This document shows, in pieces, positions 1-6,414 of a DNA stretch of 47,870 nt (position 1 is its first letter; every line of letters begins with the position of its first letter). This stretch comes from JBECKX01 sp964468475. Its GTDB lineage: Bacteria > Zixibacteria > MSB-5A5 > CAIYYT01. The translations under genes and the position numbers were made by a program. Below the pieces are notes generated by a model. The model was not told the origin of the DNA. It did no database searches and was given only the letters and a program-made list of their open reading frames with translations. The stretch covers positions 1 through 47,870 of the forward strand of contig CAYXUL010000020.1 in assembly GCA_964468475.1 (NCBI GenBank), written 5' to 3'.

Positions 1-553
1 ATCCGCCCCCGCGTCGGGCGATCGGGGACGGAGTGTGTAGGGATGCATACTGCTCCGCCACTAGTTCCGACTCTCACCAGTTGGGTGGGGTACCCGACTA
101 CAAGATTACTATCGGTAACATTCTCGTGCGCGGCCCCGATTCGTCGGGGTCCTCGCCTGCCGCGTCTTACACCCGCCAGACGAGGACGGCTGGCGGGCAC
201 AGCCGACTATTAACTCAACTCCCCTCCCTAACTCAACTGGTCTGCAAGTTCATTCTCGCTAACAATATGTGTATCAACAAAGTCCACAAAACGTGACCGT
301 AGTAGTGCTCGGAAGGTGTTCAACCAATTCGCACCGCACTCCGACAATCTTCTCTTACAACGACTTGACAGCATTCATCTTAGCCTCACAACCAAACTTT
401 CACGCAAAAGCCGTTGTCCTTACTCCTGAACATTCTAGAATCAATAATTACGGAAATATGCCGCCGATTCGGCTGTATACCGTATTACAGACGTCAAAGT
501 TAGACTTCTACCTGTTCCAAATTGCGGGGAACGAAGGCAGAAAGGAAATAGAG
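1..553. other. Non-coding stretch upstream of tolQ
   Basis: I see no supportable gene here. The tolQ reading frame stays open upstream to about 269, but that extension is Cys/Ser/Thr-rich, has no membrane or domain character, and lies before a good ribosome binding site at 542-546. The stretch holds one copy of a structured repeat (125-197). A short block at 27-41 matches 6285-6299 except for one base, so it may be part of the same element. A weak sigma70-like candidate for the tol operon is TTGTCC at 414-419 with TAGAAT at 436-441 (16-bp spacer). A TTGACA at 365-370 has no -10 partner at the right distance. Confidence 0.6.
125..197 (+). repeat. Structured 73-bp dispersed repeat, copy 1
   Basis: This 73-bp block matches 6315-6387 with no length change. 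It contains two perfect hairpins: CCCCGA (134-139) with TCGGGG (144-149) around a TTCG loop, and CCCGCCAG (172-179) with CTGGCGGG (190-197) around a 10-nt loop. An alternative long-range pairing is GTCCTCG (149-155) with CGAGGAC (181-187). The copies differ by a paired change, C134-G149 here against T-A in copy 2, by the last loop base, and in the linker between the hairpins. The strand is arbitrary. Its function is unknown. Confidence 0.85.
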
Positions 554-1270
554 TTGTTTAGCGGAATCTTGATACAGGGAGCCCTGTGGGATCTTCTGGC
601 CAGGATGTCGTTGGTGGCTTGGATCATACTCATGATTCTCGTCATTATGAGCTTCGGAACCTGGGCCATTGTCATCAATAAGTGGCGCTTGTTTAAGGCC
701 GCCGAGGCCGATTCGCGCCGCTTCTTTCATACGTTTCGGCGCCGCACCAATCTGCGCGAAGCCCACAGCAAATGCCTCAATTACCGCGCCAGTCCCTTAG
801 CCGGAGTATTCGAGGAGGGCTTTCGCGAGTGGGAGGCGTTCGTCAGCCTGAAAACCGAGGGCAGAATGAGCCAGGCCGGAACCGTCAAACTGGCCCCGGA
901 CGAGCTGGAAGCGATCGACCGCATCTTAGAGAAAGAATCAAGCGAGCAACTGAAGCGCTTCGAGAAGAATGTGGCGTTTCTGGCCACTGCCGCTTCCTCA
1001 GCGCCTTTTATCGGGCTGCTGGGCACCTGTTACGGCATCATGGTGGCGTTCATGAACATCGGCATCCAGCAGTCGGCGTCACTCGTAGTGGTCGCGCCCG
1101 GTATCGCTGAAGCGCTGATTGCCACTATTGTCGGTCTGGCGGTCGCGATACCGTCGGTGATGGCTTTCAACTGGGCCTCGAGCAAACTTCGTTTCATGAC
1201 CGATGACCTCCGCAACTTCGCCCAGGAATTCCTGGCGGCTCTAACCAGAGAGCAGACTAATGGCACGTAG
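554..1270 (+). CDS. tolQ: TolQ, proton-channel subunit of Tol-Pal
   Basis: TolQ is the inner-membrane subunit that, with TolR, uses the proton gradient to energise TolA and the Tol-Pal envelope-constriction system. The protein is 238 aa (E. coli TolQ is about 230). It has an N-terminal membrane helix (about residues 15-37), a charged cytoplasmic region, then two hydrophobic segments near residues 140-160 and 180-200 typical of the MotA/TolQ/ExbB family. I chose the TTG at 554 because AAGGA lies at 542-546, 7 nt upstream, and because this start keeps the family's N-terminal segment. An ATG at 605 would give 221 aa. The stop overlaps tolR by 11 bp, and tolR-tolA-tolB follow, which separates it from an ExbB paralogue. 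Confidence 0.9.
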   Translation: MFSGILIQGALWDLLARMSLVAWIILMILVIMSFGTWAIVINKWRLFKAAEADSRRFFHTFRRRTNLREAHSKCLNYRASPLAGVFEEGFREWEAFVSLKTEGRMSQAGTVKLAPDELEAIDRILEKESSEQLKRFEKNVAFLATAASSAPFIGLLGTCYGIMVAFMNIGIQQSASLVVVAPGIAEALIATIVGLAVAIPSVMAFNWASSKLRFMTDDLRNFAQEFLAALTREQTNGT

Positions 1271-1691
1271 CTGGCGCCGCCGCGACTTCGGCAGCATGCA
1301 CGCCATCAATGTCGCCAACCTGGTGGATGTCGTGCTGGTTATCCTGATCGTCTTTATGATCAGCGCGCCGTTGATGCAGTCGGGCATCAATGTCGACCTT
1401 CCGGAAACCAAGATTGCCGACACAACTATCTCAGATGGTGTGGTGGTGACTATCGACCGGAAAGGCGTGATCTATGTTGATGACCGCACCGCCAATCAAG
1501 GATTTGAGAAGATTATCAAGGATGCTTACGATGCCTCTGACTCGAAGAAGGTATTTCTTCGCGCCGATCGTGAAGTCACCCACGGGCGCGTCGTAGAAGT
1601 TATGGGGATGATCAAAGAAGCCGGCATTAAGGAAATCGGTCTCGTGACGAAATTGCCGGAGTTGAGTGAGAAGCAGAAGAACCGGAATTAG
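1260..1691 (+). CDS. tolR: TolR, ExbD/TolR-family protein
   Basis: TolR partners TolQ in the inner-membrane proton channel that drives TolA. The protein is 143 aa with a short basic N-terminus, one transmembrane helix at about residues 17-38, and a periplasmic domain. Asp23 lies inside the helix (NLVDVVLVILIVF) at the same position as the proton-carrying Asp23 of E. coli TolR. The ATG overlaps the tolQ stop by 11 bp, which suggests coupled translation, and tolA starts 11 bp after its stop. Confidence 0.92.
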   Translation: MARSWRRRDFGSMHAINVANLVDVVLVILIVFMISAPLMQSGINVDLPETKIADTTISDGVVVTIDRKGVIYVDDRTANQGFEKIIKDAYDASDSKKVFLRADREVTHGRVVEVMGMIKEAGIKEIGLVTKLPELSEKQKNRN

Positions 1692-1702
1692 AGTTCCAGT
1701 CT

Positions 1703-2506
1703 ATGAGCGCGAAGAAGGACGAAAGATTCAAGAAGGACCTGCTGATATCGGTGCTGGGACATTTCGCGCTGATTTCGCTGATTATTATCGTCAACCCGGC
1801 GGCAGGATTCTTTCGCAGCCCCCCGGAAAGCCTGGCGATCGGCATGGTAGATCTGGGTGGTGGTCAGGGAGGTGCTCCGGCGGCCAAGGCTGAGCAGATC
1901 AAACCGGAGGAAGCCAAATCCATCGTGCCACCTCCCGCCAATGATGATGTCATCCAGGACGAGTCGGTAGAGCAAAGGATCGAGCCGGAAGCAACGGACA
2001 AGATGGCGGATATCATTCCTGAGAAACCGCAGGAAAAGCCCAAAAAGAAGACCAAGAAGAAAGAAGAGACAAAACCGAAGCAGCAGCAGCACAAAGTTCA
2101 GTCCAGGAAGACTACCGAAAACGCTCAGGAGACGAAGCCAAAAACCGTCACTCAAGATGGCAAGACCGGCGTGGATGTCGGCGCCTCGGTCGCTTCAGGT
2201 GAAGGCACCGGCGGTAGCGGCACCTACAATCTGCCCTACAACATCGGCTTGCTCACCAGTCGCATTGAGCGAGCCTGGCGCAACCCGGTAAGTGCAGCGA
2301 AGAAAATCAGTTGCACGATATACTTTCAAATCGGCTCGGACGGCCTTCTGATCGGCGACCCCGTCATTGAGCGTTCCTCCGGTATTCCGGTGTTTGACCG
2401 TGCCGCACTAATGGCCGTCAGGCGCGCAGGGGTTTTCCCGGCGTTTCCGGCCGGCTTTGACTACGAATTTATAGGACTCCATCTTGACTTTGAATATGTG
2501 CCATAA
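1703..2506 (+). CDS. tolA: TolA-like protein with C-terminal TonB/TolA domain
   Basis: TolA links the TolQR motor to TolB/Pal across the periplasm. The protein is 267 aa, shorter than E. coli TolA (about 420). It has a single N-terminal membrane anchor (about residues 13-31), a Gly-rich stretch, a long Lys/Glu/Gln-rich periplasmic spacer (about 60-150), a Gly-rich hinge, and a folded C-terminal domain (about 180-267). In that domain, a segment around IGSDGLLIGDPVIERSSG followed by a paired-helix/strand ending matches the TonB/TolA C-terminal family. By domain alone it could be called TonB, but its place between tolR and tolB supports TolA. It overlaps tolB by 23 bp. Confidence 0.85.
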   Translation: MSAKKDERFKKDLLISVLGHFALISLIIIVNPAAGFFRSPPESLAIGMVDLGGGQGGAPAAKAEQIKPEEAKSIVPPPANDDVIQDESVEQRIEPEATDKMADIIPEKPQEKPKKKTKKKEETKPKQQQHKVQSRKTTENAQETKPKTVTQDGKTGVDVGASVASGEGTGGSGTYNLPYNIGLLTSRIERAWRNPVSAAKKISCTIYFQIGSDGLLIGDPVIERSSGIPVFDRAALMAVRRAGVFPAFPAGFDYEFIGLHLDFEYVP

Positions 2507-3866
2507 ACCAAGCGTCTCAAATCAAATCTGTTTCATCACCTTGTTCCTTTTCCTGCCAATCCTGTGGCTAGTTGGGGCAAAGGACGCTGACGCTGCCGGC
2601 GGGCTTGACTTACAGGTCAAGATTCAGACCGGTCAATTTCAGCCTTACAAAATCGCTGTCGGTGACTTTGATGTGGTCGGCGACTACTCGGCGAAGGCAG
2701 ATTCTCTCGCCCAGGAAGTGCGACAGGTTATTTATGATGATCTCGATTTCCACATCTTCTTCAACGTCGTCAAGCGCGATACCTTCTACCTGCGCGTTTA
2801 TGAGATCACGGATGTCACGCCAAAGGCCTGGCATCTCATGGGCGCCGACTACCTGGTGGGCGGCAACGTTGAACTCGATGGAGACGACATTAAGGTCTAT
2901 TACACCATCAGCGATCTGACCCAGCTTCCGATCAGGCAGATCGATCTGGCGACCGAGAAACTCAAGACCAAGGCCTTCAATTATCGCCGGGTCGCCCACA
3001 TGATTGGCGATGCCGTTGTAGAACACATCACCGCCGAGAAGGGCTTCTTCACGACCCGGATCGCCTACATCTCCTCGCAGACAGGGCACAAGGAACTGTG
3101 GATGTGTGACTACGACGGCAAGAACCCACGGCGCATCACCAACGACAGGAGTCTCGACCTCTCCCCTGACTGGGATCGTAAAGATGACAAACTGGTCTAC
3201 ACGTCTTACAAGAGTGGCCGCCCTGAAATCTGGCAGGTAGATATCAGCAGCGGTGAAACCAAACCGATCTCGACTTACAAGGGCTCCAGCAATGCCGCTC
3301 GCATCTCCCCCAATAACAAGGAAATACTTGTCTCGCTGACCAAGGACGGCAACAGCGAACTCTATGTGCTGGATCGAAACGGCAAAATCAAACGCCGCCT
3401 GACCAATTTGGCCTCAATTGAGTCAAGCGGTTCCTGGTCGCCGACGGGCAATGAGATCGCCTTCTCCTCCGACCGCTCCGGGCAACCGCAGGTATATCTG
3501 ATGGATTCAGAGGGCTTCAATGTCTCGCGCCTGACCTATGAACGTAGCTACAACGATTCACCCGACTTCTGCCCGCGTGGAACCGCGATTGCGTATGTGT
3601 CGCGCGGTGGGGATGGCAACTTCCAGATTTGTACGATTGACCACCTCGGAGGTCATTTTCAGCTGCTTGATCAGACCGGTTCCAACGAAAACCCGCGCTG
3701 GTCACCGGATGGCTGGCACCTGGTGTTTGCGAAGCGAACCGGCGACGACTGGAATCTCTATATCATGGATATGTTCAAACAACATTTGCGGCAGATTACC
3801 TTTGACGGCAAATCATCCAACCCCGCGTGGCAGCCGTTCCCCGACAACAACTTGGAGGCGCGCTAG
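2484..3866 (+). CDS. tolB: TolB, periplasmic beta-propeller
   Basis: TolB is the periplasmic Tol-Pal component that shuttles between Pal and TolA. The protein is 460 aa, with a signal peptide (hydrophobic core about residues 15-32, cleavage after the Ala run near 38), an N-terminal alpha/beta domain (about 40-185), then repeated WD40-like/PD40 blades. The blades recur as motifs such as SPDWDRKDDKLVYTS, SWSPTGNEIAFSS and RWSPDGWHLVFAK. The TTG at 2484 has AGGA at 2473-2476 with a 7-nt spacer, so I prefer it over the ATG at 2496. The start lies inside the end of tolA. A 172-bp gap with a possible promoter separates it from pal. Confidence 0.93.
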   Translation: MTLNMCHKPSVSNQICFITLFLFLPILWLVGAKDADAAGGLDLQVKIQTGQFQPYKIAVGDFDVVGDYSAKADSLAQEVRQVIYDDLDFHIFFNVVKRDTFYLRVYEITDVTPKAWHLMGADYLVGGNVELDGDDIKVYYTISDLTQLPIRQIDLATEKLKTKAFNYRRVAHMIGDAVVEHITAEKGFFTTRIAYISSQTGHKELWMCDYDGKNPRRITNDRSLDLSPDWDRKDDKLVYTSYKSGRPEIWQVDISSGETKPISTYKGSSNAARISPNNKEILVSLTKDGNSELYVLDRNGKIKRRLTNLASIESSGSWSPTGNEIAFSSDRSGQPQVYLMDSEGFNVSRLTYERSYNDSPDFCPRGTAIAYVSRGGDGNFQICTIDHLGGHFQLLDQTGSNENPRWSPDGWHLVFAKRTGDDWNLYIMDMFKQHLRQITFDGKSSNPAWQPFPDNNLEAR

Positions 3867-3908
3867 GTGAGAGAGTGGAATGTTGACCCGAAAGTCTACC
3901 GGAAGGTG

Positions 3909-3938
3909 TTGACAAACGAATTTAACTGTACCATTATA
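3909..3938 (+). promoter_or_regulatory. Candidate promoter ahead of pal
   Basis: A perfect TTGACA -35 lies at 3909-3914. An AT-rich -10 region follows at 3933-3940, read as ATTATA (18-bp spacer), or as TATAAA at 3935-3940 with a long 20-bp spacer. This would give pal its own transcript inside the tol cluster, as is known for pal genes in other bacteria. The -10 match is only moderate. Confidence 0.45.
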
Positions 3939-4038
3939 AACCCCGCACGCGCATGGGTGAACGCATGAAGCGACGGCTCGAATTACGTGCTGGAATTGGG
4001 AATTCGACGGTGACGATAGTGTCCAGGAGGAAAATGAA

Positions 4039-4563
4039 ATGAGAAAATTCGCGTGGCTGCTGCTCGTCGCAGCGGCACTGATGGTTGTAGTAGTTGGTTG
4101 TGGCAAGAAGCCTGCGGTGGAGGAGCCCAGCACGGGGATGACGGGCCCGGGTCCCGGCGACAATATGGGGAATGATACTACTGGACTTGAGCAGCCTCCG
4201 GAAGTAACCAAGACGCCGGTAGAAGAGCTCGATTTTCAGACTATCTACTTTGACTTTGACAAGTCTAACCTTCGCTCCGACGCCAAACAGGGACTGCAGC
4301 ATAACTACGAGTTGATGAAGGAGAATCCCGACGTCAGCGTGCGGATTGAGGGCAACTGCGATGAGCGCGGTACCGTCGAATACAACCTGGCATTGGGTGA
4401 AAGGCGCGCTCGCTCGGCGATGGAGTACCTGGTAAACCTGGGAATTGCACCGGGGCGTCTGTCAGTCATCAGCTACGGTAAAGAGCGTCCGGCGGTGATG
4501 GGACACAACGAAGCCGCCTGGGCTAAGAACCGCCGCGACGAATTTAAGGTCACGAGCAACTAG
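4039..4563 (+). CDS. pal: Pal, peptidoglycan-associated lipoprotein
   Basis: Pal anchors the outer membrane to peptidoglycan and binds TolB. The protein is 174 aa. It has a lipoprotein signal peptide with Cys21 in VVVVGCG, a Pro/Gly/Thr-rich linker to about residue 65, and an OmpA-like domain (about 68-172). That domain opens with the typical IYFDFDKSNLRSDA and holds the peptidoglycan-binding segment GNCDERGTVEYNLALGERRA. The start is fixed by AGGAGG at 4025-4030, 8 nt upstream of the ATG, the strongest ribosome binding site in this cluster and fitting for an abundant lipoprotein. A terminator-like hairpin follows at 4581-4610. Confidence 0.95.
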   Translation: MRKFAWLLLVAAALMVVVVGCGKKPAVEEPSTGMTGPGPGDNMGNDTTGLEQPPEVTKTPVEELDFQTIYFDFDKSNLRSDAKQGLQHNYELMKENPDVSVRIEGNCDERGTVEYNLALGERRARSAMEYLVNLGIAPGRLSVISYGKERPAVMGHNEAAWAKNRRDEFKVTSN

Positions 4564-4580
4564 GCGAGAGCTGAATTTCG

Positions 4581-4610
4581 CGGAAGGGCGGCTGCTGGCC
4601 GCCCTTTCCG
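4581..4610 (+). terminator. Terminator-like hairpin after pal
   Basis: GGGCGGC (4586-4592) pairs with GCCGCCC (4598-4604) around a 5-nt loop. The stem extends to about 12 bp through flanking A-T and G-C pairs with one bulged T. No T-run follows, so it may attenuate or protect the pal transcript rather than fully terminate it. A TATAAT sits just downstream at 4614-4619 and could be a -10 for cpoB. Confidence 0.55.
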
Positions 4611-4672
4611 TTGTATAATATTCGAATATCTGTTATCGAACTGAGTCAAGGAACAATCGGCGGATTATTACG

Positions 4673-5554
4673 GTGAAGGCAGGCAGAAATCAGATAGTAA
4701 CAATAGCGCTGGCGGCCCTGGCCGCGCTCCTGCTGGTGGGTTGTGCCTCACGCGGGGAGATTGAGACGATGCAGAATCAGCTCAATTATCTTGAGCGCTC
4801 CTCAACTCAGACCCAGAATCGCCTGAATCAGCTCGACAGTCTTTACCGCCTCACGATTGAGAAGAACGTAACTTACCAGGCAGATCTCAAGGACGCCCTG
4901 AAAAATGTGCTCGATCAGATGGACATTATCAGCAGCCGCCTCACCGACATGGAGCGGCGCATAAATGACCTTGCCGAGAGGCAAGGTCTGGCATCGTCAT
5001 CACCGGTTAGCTCACCTCCAACGAACACAACTCCGCCGTCGAGCCCGCCCACCAATCAGGAGGGTGGCGAACCCATCGCCCAACAACCTGACACGACAAC
5101 TCAGCCCGGCAACAATCAAAGCATGACGACGCCGGATACAACGACGCAGCAATCGAGTCTGCCGCAGATCGATAAGCAGAAGATGTTCGATAATGCCTTT
5201 GATGACCTGCGAGCGGGTAACTTCGAGCTGGCGAAAATGGGATTCGAGGAATTCATCAAGATGTTTCCCGATACGCCCATCACCGATGATGCCCAGTATT
5301 GGCTCGCTGAGTGCTATTACGGTAACGGCGAATACGCCAAAGCGATTCCGCAATTCGAGGCCGTTGACAAAAACTACCCCAAGAGCGACAAATTACCGCC
5401 GGCGCTGTTTAAGCTGGCGCGCTCCTACGAGCAGACCGACCAGCCTGCCCGTGCGGTACAGATCTATGAGCGGATCGTGAAAGATTTCCCGCACACTTTC
5501 GAGGCCGATCAAGCCGCCAAGAAGCTGGCGGAGTTGCGCGATGAGTCTCATTAA
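4673..5554 (+). CDS. cpoB: CpoB/YbgF-like lipoprotein, coiled coil plus TPR
   Basis: CpoB/YbgF is the periplasmic Tol-Pal accessory protein that coordinates cell-wall synthesis with outer-membrane constriction in Proteobacteria. The protein is 293 aa. It has a lipoprotein signal with Cys24 (LLVGC), a heptad-rich coiled coil at about residues 27-105, a Pro/Thr/Gln/Ser-rich linker at about 107-165, then three TPR units at about 170-290 (FDDLRAGNFELAKMGFEEFI and two more). The lipobox is unlike the E. coli protein, which is a soluble periplasmic protein, but membrane-anchored versions are common elsewhere. The GTG at 4673 is the only start that keeps the signal peptide. The last 14 bp overlap the next gene. 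Confidence 0.85.
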   Translation: MKAGRNQIVTIALAALAALLLVGCASRGEIETMQNQLNYLERSSTQTQNRLNQLDSLYRLTIEKNVTYQADLKDALKNVLDQMDIISSRLTDMERRINDLAERQGLASSSPVSSPPTNTTPPSSPPTNQEGGEPIAQQPDTTTQPGNNQSMTTPDTTTQQSSLPQIDKQKMFDNAFDDLRAGNFELAKMGFEEFIKMFPDTPITDDAQYWLAECYYGNGEYAKAIPQFEAVDKNYPKSDKLPPALFKLARSYEQTDQPARAVQIYERIVKDFPHTFEADQAAKKLAELRDESH

Positions 5555-6038
5555 AGTAGCCACCAGGAAACATCGTAAACACATCCCCACCAAAGCTTTC
5601 TATGACACTATCGGTGATACTGTCTCTGTCGGTATCAAGCAGAAGGGTCAGTTTAAGTCGAGCCTTGACGCGACAGACTTTTCATTCGAATTGAGCGGTG
5701 ACGGCCGTGTTCTCGATATCGAGATCTGGAAAGCCCGCAAGGAATGGCAACTCGAACCGGCGCTTCATCCGCCGGAGAGCGTTGAAGCTGGCAATATCAT
5801 CATTCGCGACTCCAACCAGGGCATCGATGATTGCGTGTTTCTCACCAACGCGGCGCGTGATCTGCTGTTTATCCGCTTTTCGGAAGAACGCATCTCCCGC
5901 TCGGTGTCACCGGGCAACACTGTCATCTTTGAACTGAATCAGGCGGATGAACTGGTAGGCCTGTGGATTGTCGGTATCGAGGATGATATCAACTTCGCCA
6001 AAGAGCAGGTTTGGCGCTCACAGGTAGAAGCGCGGTAA
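5541..6038 (+). CDS. Uncharacterised protein, possible tandem DUF2283-like halves
   Basis: I do not recognise this 165-aa protein with certainty. It has no signal peptide or membrane segment. Two halves look alike. The first (about residues 18-65) runs from an FYDTIGDTVSVGI strand to GDGRVLDIEIWKA. The second (about 100-150) runs from DLLFIRFS to NQADELVGLWIVGI. This resembles the short DUF2283 fold (a strand with DxLxI, then a GRVxxIEI strand), but that is inference. The ATG overlaps the end of cpoB by 14 bp, so it is probably co-translated with the Tol-Pal genes. A cytoplasmic protein at the end of a periplasmic operon is unusual. Confidence 0.75.
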   Translation: MSLIKVATRKHRKHIPTKAFYDTIGDTVSVGIKQKGQFKSSLDATDFSFELSGDGRVLDIEIWKARKEWQLEPALHPPESVEAGNIIIRDSNQGIDDCVFLTNAARDLLFIRFSEERISRSVSPGNTVIFELNQADELVGLWIVGIEDDINFAKEQVWRSQVEAR

Positions 6039-6116
6039 GGGATTCGGTGGAGAGGACGTTCGCACTCTAAAGGGTGCGGCAACCTGTTGCGAAGTATCCG
6101 AGTAACGAGCGCTGAG

Positions 6117-6161
6117 ATTGCCGCGCTCGTTGGAGTCCTGCGAACTCCACTCGCTCGCAAT
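6117..6161. repeat. REP-like palindromic element
   Basis: The outer arms ATTGC (6117-6121) and GCAAT (6157-6161) enclose an inner perfect inverted repeat, TGGAGT (6131-6136) with ACTCCA (6144-6149). The flanks GAGATTGC and GCAATGACG resemble imperfect palindromic intergenic repeats I associate with many bacterial genomes. I found only one copy in this window. Confidence 0.55.
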
Positions 6162-6314
6162 GACGTTACTACTATTCAAGCGTCCAGTAACTCCGATCTT
6201 TCGTAGCTCCGACAATGCCCGACAACCCAATTAAATCCCCTCTTGAGAGGGGTGGATTTCATCCCGAAAATGTTCGGGATGAAAGACGGGGTGTGTAGGC
6301 ACGTTCATCATCTT

Positions 6315-6387
6315 CGTGCGCGGTCCCGATTCATCGGGATCCTCGCCTGCCGCGTCAAAAGCCCGCCAGACGAGGACGGCTGGCGGG
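6315..6387 (+). repeat. Structured 73-bp dispersed repeat, copy 2
   Basis: This copy is the same length as 125-197. Its hairpins are TCCCGA (6324-6329) with TCGGGA (6334-6339), and CCCGCCAG (6362-6369) with CTGGCGGG (6380-6387). The outermost pair of the first hairpin is T-A here and C-G in copy 1. Both bases changed and pairing was kept, which points to selection on structure. It ends 28 bp from the stop codon of the DUF2723 gene. The shared GTGTGTAGG block lies 30 bp upstream here and 98 bp upstream in copy 1. Confidence 0.85.
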
Positions 6388-6414
6388 AACAATGGTCGCG
6401 CCTCTCACCTGACT

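Larger units (their letters stand above)
6039..6414. other. Hairpin-dense intergenic block between convergent genes
   Basis: No gene is supportable here. Perfect or near-perfect hairpins occur at 6061-6078 (CGCACTC/GGGTGCG, one wobble), 6079-6090 (GCAAC/GTTGC), 6117-6161 (REP-like), 6237-6252 (CCCCTCT/AGAGGGG), 6257-6284 (12-bp stem TTTCATCCCGAA/TTCGGGATGAAA, loop AATG), 6324-6339 and 6362-6387. The last two belong to the 73-bp repeat. The block separates a plus-strand gene ending at 6038 from a minus-strand gene ending at 6415, so it may end transcription from both sides. Confidence 0.8.

Noticed and set aside
365..370. TTGACA as -35 of the tol operon
   Set aside because: No -10-like sequence occurs 16-18 bp downstream.
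269..553. Upstream in-frame extension of tolQ
   Set aside because: It adds 95 residues with no family similarity and lies before a good ribosome binding site and TTG start at 554.
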